The notes beneath the pieces are model-generated. The model was not told the DNA's origin, ran no database searches, and saw only the letters and a list, made by a program, of their open reading frames with translations. A stretch of DNA of 64,000 nt from Armigeres subalbatus (Eukaryota > Arthropoda > Insecta > Diptera > Culicidae), in the NCBI RefSeq assembly GCF_024139115.2, contig NC_085141.1, positions 216,169,783 to 216,233,782 of the forward strand, in the 5' to 3' direction. Positions 45,101-55,900 of the stretch are shown here, piece by piece. How positions within the stretch are numbered: the first letter of the stretch is position 1; the number at the start of each line of letters is the position of its first letter. A program made the translations under genes and the position numbers.

Positions 45101-48040
45101 ACAGTGTTGTATGTAAAATGTCATTTGCATGTTATTTGACTAATTTGGATTTTTGGAAGCTCAATTCACTTCGAAATTATTGATGAACTCATAACGTTTG
45201 AATATTCTATTTGTGGCGAAAAGTGCTTTGCTCTAACAGGCTCTAACTATAACATCTGGGACTAGAGAGTGTAACTTCTCCAAAATGTCACATGTCATTT
45301 GAATGTGACAATGTTGCCTCTCACGCGTCAGAGTAGAAATGTCCTGTTGGTTGTAGATCAATGCCCAGAAGACCAATCCCCAGAATGACATTTCCCAGAA
45401 CGACCAATTCTCCAGAAAGATATTCCCCAGACAGCACCATTCCTTTGAAAAAAATCCCCCAAATGACCTATTCCTCAGAAAGAATAAATCCGAATGGCCC
45501 ATTTGATTTGTTTCTCAAGGCTCGCCTCTTTCGCATACGAAGGAGTATATAATTCCTTTGTTCATATTTAGTATTAAGAACTTTTTCGTAGAATTCAGTC
45601 TAATCTAGGGTTTGGTGCATTCTGGGGATTAGGACATTTTGGGAAATGTCTTTCGGGGGATGGGAGCATTATGGGGAATGGTTTTCTTGTAGTAGTGAAT
45701 TCTGGGGAATCTCTTTCGGGGCAATGGGTTTCTGGGGTATAACATACAATCGTCCTGTTAGACAAAGTTGTAGACACATTCGAACGCTACAATATCGTCA
45801 TACCTCATGAATTGACTAGCGTCCGAAAAGTTCTCGAAAATTTAATGAATGGTAATTCAGGCACTTAAGATCATAGGGCGTAATAGCATTGATAGATTTC
45901 TTTTCATTTGTTACACTGGGTTGAATGGGAAAAAAAAGTAATGAAGCTGGAAAACACTTTCTTACCAACCTAAATTACTTTTGAAACATTCGTTAGAAGT
46001 TGGTTAAGTTGAAGTTCATTTTGCTTTACTTTTTACTTAAATTTCATAATCACCTAATCTAAAATTATGGGATCAGTACAAAAGGCCGAACCACAGAAGG
46101 CCGAAAATGTTCTAGCTTACCACAAAAGGCCGAAACCACGAACGGCCGAATGATACAAAATGCCGAATCATTACGAAAGTTTCAATCTTTCAACCAAGAA
46201 AACTTGAAACACTCAAAAATTAACGTTTACTTTTATTATGCTGCCCCATAAGAAAAACTTGTTCACGTGTTTTGCAACTACTAGCAGCGATCTAATCAAT
46301 CTTATTCAGTTGAGGTATTTAACGTCAGTTCATTGTCGAAGTTCAATCTTTCAATTGAAAGTTGTATGACGGTGTTTACAGAGTCAATTTGATTGAACCC
46401 TTATATATTGCATAATAAATCAATCTTCATTGCAGTAATGAAAGGATGAACATAACTGAGCACGGTATACATATAAATATTAGCACTTTAAAAAAACGGA
46501 GTAATCAAAGAGGTGTCTTTTTTCTTTCTTTGCTGTAGTAAACTAGTCATCATCAGTTAGTAGTATTGGGAAAAGTCAAATTCCCAAATCTAATGCAAGA
46601 GCCCGAGTTATATTCCACCGAATTCATGGTTCACAGAATCAAATCGCCGATTCGATTTGCTTCAATATAGGAGTTGTGCGCTTCATGACACATGGTTGTG
46701 CCAATGATGCGCACTACTCACGATCTAATTGCGACATCAGAAGCTAAACAAAATCGACTTTCCAATTATTATATTATTCGGCCTTTTGTGGTTTCGGCCT
46801 TATGTGCATTCTCCCTTTTTTGCTTTCGGCCTTTTGTAATTCGATCATTCGTGATTCGGCCTTTCATAGTAGACCCAAAATTATTCTTATTGAAAAATTT
46901 GATAACACCCTGCTTATATATGCACAATAGTTTACCCACACTAATAACTGGATGAGATTTAAAGAAAATATAATCGATAGGCGATAGATAGATTTAAAGA
47001 AAATATATAGGATAGGGCCCTCCTTAGCCGTGCGGTAAGATGCGCGACTACAAAGCAAGACCATGCTGAGGGTGGCTGGGTTCGATTCCCGGTGCCGGTC
47101 TAGACAATTTTCGGATTGGAAATTGACTCGACTTCCCTGGGCATAAAAGTATCATCGTGTTAGCCTCATGATATACGAATGCAGAAATGGTAACTTGGCT
47201 TAGAAACCTCGCAGTTAATAACTGTGGAAGTGCTTAATGAACACTAAGCTGCGAGGCGGCAATGTCCCAGTGGGGGATGTAATGTCAATGAAGAAGAAGA
47301 AGAAGATAATCGATAGAAGTAAACTTAGACAATTTGTCGGTTTGGGGTAATACTGCCAACTGTGATAGAGACAAGATTTTAAGGCAATGAGTAAAATCCA
47401 AATCCTGAATGCACCCAGTGCTTACAAAAGAACCAGAATAATTTGAGTTTAAAGTAGAGGTGATTTCAAATAACGGATATAAGTTGTCCAATTAGTTTCA
47501 GTTAAAATTATGACCAGTAACCGCAAAATCTTCAAAACGACAATTTTGGAAGTAACATCATTCGTGCATCGTCTCTTGAAAAGCCAAATTGATGTTGATT
47601 TGTTAAATTCAAAACATTTTTTCTAATATTTTATGGACCTCATTCGTCTTGCTCCGAGGGGATGAAAAATTCGTCTCGTACAGTAAATTAACGCCTCGAA
47701 AAACACATTTTTAAACCAATTTATTGGATTTTTAGACTTTAATAATCCGTACTTTTATAGGGAAGACCCATGGCTAAGAGACAAATCTGCAATATGCGGA
47801 GGATTTTTAGTGTGCCATAAGAGCCAGAGCTTAAGGTGGCGATCTTGCCCCGCTTTCCCCTACTTTCTCTATAGTATATATGTTTCTTTTGATTGCTGTC
47901 ATTAAAAAAAATCACCAAATAATTCAATTTTTTGTTTTTTTGCAGAGGTTTGCTTCATGTCGTTCGATTCGATAGACAAAGCACGGAAAGCCAGCGGAAC
48001 TGACGAAGATATCATTTTTCTATATGATAAACAATTGTGA
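42164..48040 (+). CDS. GUCD1: GUCD1 (guanylyl cyclase domain-containing protein 1 homologue)
   Basis: Six coding exons give an uninterrupted 241-residue protein, about the size of human GUCD1: 42164-42212, 42284-42446, 42521-42644, 42718-42905, 42996-43102, 47946-48040. All junctions are GT-AG and in phase. The start MSINIDKKK at 42164 joins through a 71-bp intron to VHFRQRYDWDCGLSCILMLL. The family is PF09778, which has a C39-peptidase-like fold. The expected nucleophile is in DWDCGLSC, the His in YMGHYIILCGYD and the polar residue in YRNPAF. STWTIDLCYILKDFG, ADETRVNEKF and GTDEDIIFLY are family hallmarks. The biochemical role is unsettled; despite the name no cyclase activity should be assumed. 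Introns 1-4 are 71-90 bp, but intron 5 is 4.8 kb and full of transposons. It is convergent with sno. Confidence 0.93.
43324..43735. repeat. noncoding DNA element in GUCD1 intron 5
   Basis: Ends with inverted 'gcctttctcg' (about 43349) and 'cgagaaaggc' (about 43711). It contains the palindrome cagctcgtcgagctg and a cacacatacatacacacgg stretch. It has the look of a mosquito MITE or a relic of a larger DNA transposon. Confidence 0.65.
44135..44642. repeat. MITE with TAGGGTAACsGTACC inverted ends
   Basis: tagggtaaccgtaccc at the left and inverted ggtaccgttaccct at the right, with repeated 'caatagtgg' words inside. It is noncoding and lies in GUCD1 intron 5. Confidence 0.8.
45355..45750. repeat. 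inverted 'ccccagaa' repeat block
   Basis: Copies of cccagaa/ccccagaatgac on the left (45361-45480) and the complement ttctgggga/ggggaat on the right (45615-45740) form a fold-back arrangement around about 130 bp of other sequence. It is noncoding. Confidence 0.75.
46060..46885. repeat. fold-back element with 'aaggccgaa' arms
   Basis: aaggccgaa-type words repeat at 46082-46168, and their complement ttcggcctt at 46777-46865. The outer ends aaaattatgggatca and gtagacccaaaattat also pair. It has no coding capacity and lies in GUCD1 intron 5. Confidence 0.8.
47016..47306 (+). mobile_element. Feilai-type tRNA-derived SINE
   Basis: The head has Pol III boxes (A box TAGCCGTGCGGTAAGA, B box GGTTCGATTCC). 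A body follows (attttcggattggaaatt, cttccctgggcataaaag, gtgttagcctcatgatata), ending in a GAAGAAGAAG run. The layout matches the Feilai family described from Aedes aegypti, as I recall it. It is the strongest taxonomic marker in the window. Confidence 0.85.
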
Positions 48041-48233
48041 TACAAATAGCACGCTTGATTTTATAATGTAGTATATTAAGTGCATTTAAGCCGTTATGAC
48101 CCAGCATAGTAAGGATTAAAAAATATAGACATTATAGATCCCATAGATGAGCGGAAACACGATTGAGTTCGATTTATAGTGTTTTTTCGTTTTTTTTTTA
48201 CAGTGTACTACACGATTCTGACGTCACACGCTC
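48041..48233. other. GUCD1 3' flank
   Basis: AT-rich sequence after the stop at 48040. No canonical AATAAA is apparent in the first 200 bases. Confidence 0.4.
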
Positions 48234-48235
48234 TA

Positions 48236-48685
48236 CAGTGATCGTTCGCTATTGTCTATACGAGTCATCGCTGGAATGTCGCTGGACCGTCGCGTCGCTC
48301 AACGCGCGAGCGCTTTCCAGTTTGGTGCTGCAGCGACGCATTGAATTTACCTGCGTCGCTGGAGCACTTACTGGAAAGGGTCGCCAGCGACCAGCGACGT
48401 TTCAGTCGAGCGACGTAGTTGGGACAAGCTCATACATGTTCTTGATTTCATCTGCATCGACGATAATTGGGGCACGTTCTGACAAGCGTCAATGTTGTTT
48501 ACTTTTCGAATTGAACAAAAAAAAATTTAACGCGCCAGAAAATATCGATCTCGCCAAACACGGAAACAAAACTCGTTTTTGACATCACATTCTGACGTCT
48601 AGCTGCTTTTTAATTGGGTTTCGCCCCAATTAGCGAACCCCCAACTAAAAAGCGCCCAAAAGCTCCAATTAGCGAACGTTCACTG
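48236..48685. mobile_element. 450-bp MITE with CAGTG ends and TA duplication
   Basis: Left end CAGTGATCGTTCGCTA and right end TAGCGAACGTTCACTG, flanked by TA at 48234-48235 and 48686-48687. CAGTG ends and a TA duplication are the pogo/Tc1-mariner pattern. The interior is CG-rich with repeated 'cgtcgctgg' and its complement, and is itself partly palindromic. There is no transposase frame. Confidence 0.85.
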
Positions 48686-48687
48686 TA

Positions 48688-49969
48688 TTGCTTAAATTGC
48701 AATCGTGAATTCATGCTCGTTTGGTCACACTAACTGACAGTTCTTATGGCTACACTCGCCTTCGACTCAGCTCGTTTATGGAATCTATAGTGTCTATAGT
48801 AAGGAACGGACGAATGAGTAACAAATTTTGAAATATACCTATACTGTTGTGAATCGCATATCTGTCATATCTTTGCTGGGTGTCCCATTCATATGGGACA
48901 AATATGCGATTCAGTACAGTATATTAAACATATCGGCCCGATGCTCACGTAGCGGTTTTGCACTTGAAAGTAATACCGCCTGAAGCAGCTTGAACCACCC
49001 TCTATACCCATCGAAGCGGTTTGGAACTTGCATACATGCAATTGCGGTCGCAAGTGCCCTGCATCGAATGGAATCATAGGGCCGATGCAAACGTAACGGT
49101 TTTTCTAGCACCGTGCACGTCTCGTCTACTACAATATTCATAACTTTATAGGACAGGAAAAGGGCATAAATTTGAAAAAAAAAATTGAATACTAAGAAGA
49201 TTGGAAAGTAGTTTAAATTCAAAAGCAGAAAAGTTTACATCATCGTGTACATGTTTTGTCGTCTATAGTCTATATTGTTTTAGATAGCGCTTCCATTTAT
49301 TTAAATCTAGGTCATAACGGCTAACAAGGATTTCGGATTCCGTCTAAAGCATTAAACAATTCAGCTTCTCTCCATTCATCACAATTAGTTTATATTTTTT
49401 AATATCGCAATAAACAAAGTTTAGCCCTACAAGTAAATTTCTAATTATTTATTTTGTACATTTTAATAATAACTTTAAGTTAAAATAAACCTTGTGTGTA
49501 CCAAATTTTATTTAGTAGTAATTTGTCAGAAAGGGGTGTCCAACGGACCAACGTAATGTACTGAACGTAAAAAATGGCTAAAAGGTCTTTTTTTTGCCAA
49601 GGAGGGACATTTTTTGGCTTGCAATAAGTTTCAAATCGTAATTTTGATAATATTGATCACGATTATGGTCATTCATTACCATCACACACTCACACACACA
49701 CACGTGTTTGTTTTGAAACTATGATTATTTTCTATCTGGATTACAATTCACTGTCAATGATAAATATTACGGAGTTTGATCGTTCGACAAAGGGTGTAAC
49801 ATACATAGTATTACGTAAGGATTGATCGGAATATGATATAGGAGCTAGATGATTCGTGTTGTTCATAAGTAATTCCACAATAATCAGTATATCTATACTC
49901 ACACAGAACTCACTTAGATGTACTATCACGTGCATCGGTTACGATGCGCAGGGGGCGGCATCCAACACC
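48688..49969. other. between convergent genes; possible sno 3' region
   Basis: No gene assigned. On the minus strand AATAAA-like signals occur near 49450 and 49510. A good donor (GTAAGTGAG) overlaps the sno stop at 49970, so a further small sno exon could lie here. Confidence 0.4.
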
Positions 49970-52900
49970 TCACTTACCCTCAAACGATTGCTCTTCGACC
50001 TTCTCCGAGTCACTGGCCAAATCCCTGGTCAAGTGTTCAACGCAATTTTTGGGAATAAGCGTACCGACAATTTTGCTGCCCTCTTTTGTCTTCAAACGAA
50101 TAACTTGCATGCGATTTTGGCTGCCAGCCCGTGCGGCCAGATTGTTTTCCACTCTCGCCCAAACGGACAGCACGGAACCGGATAGAACATAGTACGTTCT
50201 CCTTCGCAAGCCAATCTAAAAATAATTAAAAAAAAAGCTTAGATCATACCTCCGGTAGTAGACGTGCATTATAAAATTTATTAATTTAAGAGGTCAATCA
50301 AGAGCAAATCAGGGGGATAGACAAATATATTCATTCAAGTTGTTTTGATTTTGGTTTTATCTGCTAGGGGGCCGTACACTTATTACGTAAGCATTTTTTC
50401 TGGGATTTTCGAATCCCCCTCCCCCTGTAAGATTTTTTACATACAAATGATTTTTTATGTATTTTTATGGTGCGTTAGAATACGACAGACCCCCTCTGAA
50501 AAAAAGTGATTTCGGAAATCCGTGTGAAAAAAGAATCGGGTGTAAATTTGTTCTGTGGTACCTATAACATTTGCTCACTACCGCCATCTGGTTCGCGGCT
50601 TGCTCAACTTAGTGGAAACAACAGATGTCGTTAGTGTTTGTAGGGCGATGAATTTGATGAGTTAATGTTCAATGTGTTATGTCTGTTTGTCTGTGCTTCT
50701 AGTACATATACAAAATATATACATCAGCCAAATCTATTTCTTGCGGAAACAAACAAAAACGTGACAGCGCGCATGGCTTGCTCCGATCCCAACTCGAGCA
50801 AAAGAAACGTGTTATTTCGAAAATCCGTGTGAAAAAAGAATCGGGTGTACCGTGCTGTGCCCTTATTCCGTTCACCTAAGACAATGCGCTATGTCCAAAA
50901 GCTCTAAAAAATAGCCGTTTAGTATTTTGAAGCTGCAATTTCGCTACATAGTGTCATTTTCTATATACAATTGAAATATGTTGGGGTGCATTCATAGACT
51001 TATGCTCCACTAGTGAAAACAAAATTGACCACTTATGTGGTCCTAATTCCAATCATCTAAAATGGCATTGTTCCTAATTCCGTTCATTCGTGTTCCTAAT
51101 TCCAATCACCCGAAAAACATTTGATTTCTTGGAGATGCTAATACCAGGCATCATTTTTTTCACAAATCCATCTTTTCATTTATTATAATATTGCAAATAA
51201 AAAGCTTAAAATGTAATTTCCTTCCAAATTTAAAATACAATGAATTATATTTCCTTAGTATAGCCAAGTTGACTGTTTTTTAGTTTGTTTCACTTACCAT
51301 TTGAGATATATTCAACATGCACATTGATGCTAGCTGCCCAGTTCCATTAGGTACCACAGAAAAGGACAAATAGGATTCCTTATCGGAGTTTTACACCTTA
51401 TCCTCAACGTAATTTTGATTAGAGCCTGGATACTAGGCCTTTAATTCTGACCTGAAACTTCCAAAACAATGTCTCTGTTTGTTTGGAATTGTTCGTACCA
51501 CTGTTTCGTTCAAATTGAATATTCTCTAAAGTTCCGGTTCTTTAATGTACCGGATGACCCTACTTTTACGAAGTATTCACGGATTTCGGTAAAACAAAAT
51601 CTTATTTGCAGCTCAGCGAGGGTAGTGTTTTTTTATAGAAATTCGCCAAGAAATTGCCGGATAAAGCTTGTAAACAAGAACGCCACAATTATGGATTGTG
51701 CTGTTTAAAACTGTCCGTATTCTCCGGAAACCCTTTCTTAACATTGTCCAGCATTCACTTTATAAATCCTCATAAAGTCATAACTGAAAAAAAATTATTT
51801 TCCCGGCACGAGTTGAAAAAGGTCCCATAATTTTTTCGAGTGGAGTCGTTAACGGAATTCCTTTCGGTCTGTCTGCTTGCGGGATAGAATTTCAAATATT
51901 CACCATTCATATGGCTTCATGTACGATGTACCTTTTCTTGCTCATTGATTATATTCTCAAACACGGAATTTTCGGAATCCATCCTCCAAACCCAATGAAC
52001 GGAATAAGGAACGAGTAGATTTAGATGTACCCTTATTCCGGTCAAGATATTATCACTTTTCAGCATTTTCTATCGGGAAAATACAGGCAACAATTTGGTA
52101 ATACGCTATAATGTTACCTGTTTTGTCTTGTTATGCTGCAGTGTTTGAAATCCAGGGAAAATTTTCACTTAAAAATGATTAAATTTTTTTCAGACGTTCT
52201 TAGCAAGTGGGTTAATGAAAACAGTCAAAATGGCGCTCGTAGTGACGACCAACAAATTTTGTTTAAATTTTCACTATTAATCGCTAAAAATGACGCTGGT
52301 TTTCATTTCATTTCATGCATACATAACCATAGAAAAGTACAAGGATATTTTTCTGTTGTTTTTAGACAAAAACTCTTTATTATTTATCATTTTGTCTTGC
52401 GTGAACGGAATTAGGCGCTGATTGGAATAAGGGCACAGCACGGTAAATTTGTTCTGTGGTACTGTACCTATAACATTTGTCGTCGAAATACTACACTGCG
52501 AAGCCCAATGAACTTCGTCCAATCCAATTTTAAACTAACCTCGCAATCCTGACCCATGGTTACGTATCGGCACATCCCTTTCCAGTAGCTGTGCGAACAC
52601 GTATTGACCGAAGCGTCAAACTGTCGCGTCCAGTGCGGCTCGGCTTCGTCGCTGAGAATCTTTTTGTATTTTTTCTCCAGCTCATCGAGGGATTCGTGCT
52701 TAACCTGCAAACCGGTGTTCGGCCGGTAGATCTGGAACATTATTTCCTTTTTACTTCTCGGTTCCGTTTTCTTTTTGTTCGCGTTCGGTGCCAAATCAAT
52801 TTCAACAGCCAGAACAGCGGCATGCTTTCCATTTCGTGCCTGTCTGGACAAATAGAAACCTTCCTTCTCTCCTCCGAGATCTGCCCATCTGAAAAAATAG

Positions 52901-55900
52901 GTGATTTATCAGTGATGAATGGTTTATTCAACCAAGGTATCTGAATCCGCGGTCTAATTTCTGTCATAAATTAAAACTAATTGATCAAAATATTGTTTTA
53001 TAGATCTACTGCTCTACATTTACCACTACCTCTTGAGGTTACGGGTGGATAAACTTAACGAATACTGGAAGGCGGTAATAAATATCCTAACTGTGCAATA
53101 CGATGCCTGTACAGAAAGCGAGCATTAAAGCCTCAATATAACTCACTTATCAATAGCTTCCTGCCAAATCATTCCACGTTCGACTTGTACCATATGCAAC
53201 TCCGTTGGTGCAACTCCAGTCGAGTGCTTCCTGATGAACTTGGTGATCTTAATTCGTGTAACATTTTCGCCAGCTGCCCCAAGATCTAAAAAAAACAAAT
53301 GAACAATAATGATGGATGGGCTTAAATAACACAATAGAAACTGATCAAGCTTACCTAAAATACCCAAATCGAAACGTCCCCGTTTCTTGGCCTGATCAAT
53401 AATTGCCGCCAAAGTGTCCGTGAAGTACTTGAACAGTCTATTTTGTAGCTCTACCGGCATACCCAGTATTCTATTTAGGAACTTTGAAATGTTATTGTAG
53501 TCTTTGTCCAAACTCAACACGCCTGGCATATGTTCACTGTTGACAATTAAACCAACGCCCACCAGTGCTCCGGCGATATCTTTAAAGAAATCGCCCTTGT
53601 AATCGCTAGGTGGGGGAACCAACGGTTGCTCATAACCCATAATGGTCTTCATCACAGACTCGAGGGCAGATCGGCCGTACTTGTTGTCAATGTTGAATTG
53701 TGACAAGTCCCGGGTTTCTGTGGCCCTTCGATCACCATGAGTTAGTGCACCTAGAGATTCAAGACGCTTGGCTACCGTTGAGGCAAAACGTCGCTCACCA
53801 GCAAGATCAGATATAAGGAACATATATTCTGGGGCATTGACCTGGTTGGAACGATGCGTTCGACCAAACTGCTGAATCGCCCGATCTGCCGACCATGGAA
53901 GTTCAAGTGTGATATGTACGCGCCGTCGCTGATTTCTTACACGGCGATCACTTTGAAGCGAAATACCACTCGATGCTGCCTCCGATATGATCGCGACATC
54001 TTTTTCTCCGTCCATGAAGCGCTGCTTTTCTGTTATGTTCAGAGTTTCTAGTGGAACATCTTGCTCCGATCGCGACTCATACTGCACGCCGTCATCGGTT
54101 TGAACCACTCGCCCTTTTCGACCGGTCATCTCAGCTACGTTCTCAGGACCTCCCAACTCGTCAATCAACTGATCGAGCGTATTCGCTGGAAGTCGATCCC
54201 CAAGCCGTTCAATCTTTGCCAGTAGCTCATCCTTCATTTGACAAGCTCGCTCGATGGCGTCCTTGGGCGGTGGTCCAAGCTGAATAGAAATACCATTACT
54301 GGCCTTAAACAGCACCGGTTTTGTTTCAGTCTGCTTTTTCGATAGATGAGCTTGAATTTTATCTTGCGTCGAGACCGGCTTCTTCTTCGGGCTCTTCGGC
54401 TTCTTTGGTTTGGTTTTGGTGGCTTTACCTACCCACGGGTCGTCATCGCTGTCGGAGCCCGCAAATCCGAATGGGTTGTAATCATCGCTTTGGGCGCTAT
54501 CGGAATCGTGGTTACTTTCTTCACGATCGCTTTCCGATGCCTTCCCGTCCGAGTCGGAATCGCTGTTGGAATCGCTGCCCGACGAATTTCTCCGAGCTTT
54601 CTTCTGTTTAGGAGGACTTTCGTTTTTCGTAAGCAAGTGTTTGCGCTTACTATCAGCGCTCGCCGATGGTTTTGAGTCTATTTCTTCTAGTAGGCTTTCA
54701 AGCTGAGTCTTTTTTGGACCTTCCAATCCTAGTAGCCGATTGATGCGACTCCGGTCGGGCGCAGGAAAATGTTTCTCCACTAATGATTGAAAAACACCCC
54801 TGAAAGATTGTAAAAATTTATGTAACGTGTATCATTTCTAAACGTTGTGACATTATGTTTGTAATCGTATTAACTACCATAAACCTGGTCTATTAGACCA
54901 GACCACAAGACTGGCCCGGCCCTATAAACAAACAAAAAATGTCGAAAAAAATACTACGGCCCCAGTATTTTGTCTTCAGGTTAGAAAACTATACTCTAAA
55001 AATTTCAGTGATACGACTAAACGCTATCACCTCGAGAAGGCGCTCATATGTGATGCTACTCCCCAGCAAATATTGGGAGCTTATTCAACCAAAAATAATC
55101 TTCTTCATCTAAAAAACTAGCTTATTCAGCTAAAATTGTTTGTTGGGTCATGTTCTGAGCGGTGGTTATTTTTACTGACCGCTATAATAATCAACGAATC
55201 ATAATTGAAACTTACATCCCCGTGGAATTATGTCCTTGAAGAAAAAGGTATCGGAATATTATAATGGAAGATCCAATAATTACGTCACACAAAAAAAATG
55301 GCCGTCTTCAAATCCCCCTCCCCCTATGTCACACTTTCTGTAAGCATCTGATTTTTTATGGATTGTCACACTTAAGGCAAAACCCTGTTAGCGTTACGTA
55401 ATTTATGGATGTTTCCTAAAGAGTTTTGAGCACTGTTAAACAAAACCACCTGCTATGTTTTAAGCCTGCGTTACCTGCATCAAGCCATTACTGAAGTTTC
55501 TGAGCATATTTTAATATACCTGAACAACTCAACGTTGAAGAAGTCAGAAAGGCTTGAGAAGGAATTAAAAAAAGAATAATTTTCCGAATTACAACAGACC
55601 ATCGATTTTATAAGGTCCATCAGGTTCCAGATTTTATAGAATTGCGACGCAGTTTTGGACAACCTCTAAAGTACGCCCCACAAAAGAGTCATACGAGGTC
55701 GTTAAAAAATGTCACAGATTTTAGGGTGGAGGGGATCTGAGATTTTGTGACAGTGCATATTATACAAGGTATACAAAAAAGCGTGCCAAAGGGGGAAGGT
55801 GGTTTTAGAAATCTCAAAAAGTAGTGGACGTCATATTTGAATCGCCCCTACTGGGAAGTTTGATGAGGCTCCACCCACTAAAGTGGAGAGTGGAGGATCG

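Noticed and set aside
51460..51800. Possible THAP-like zinc finger (MDCAV followed by a stop and NCP) in the TA-flanked element
   Set aside because: Only a few residues agree, a stop interrupts them and the downstream hallmark residues are absent.
53854..54675. Plus-strand frames of 65-109 codons opposite sno
   Set aside because: They are antisense shadows of the acidic and helicase-coding exon.
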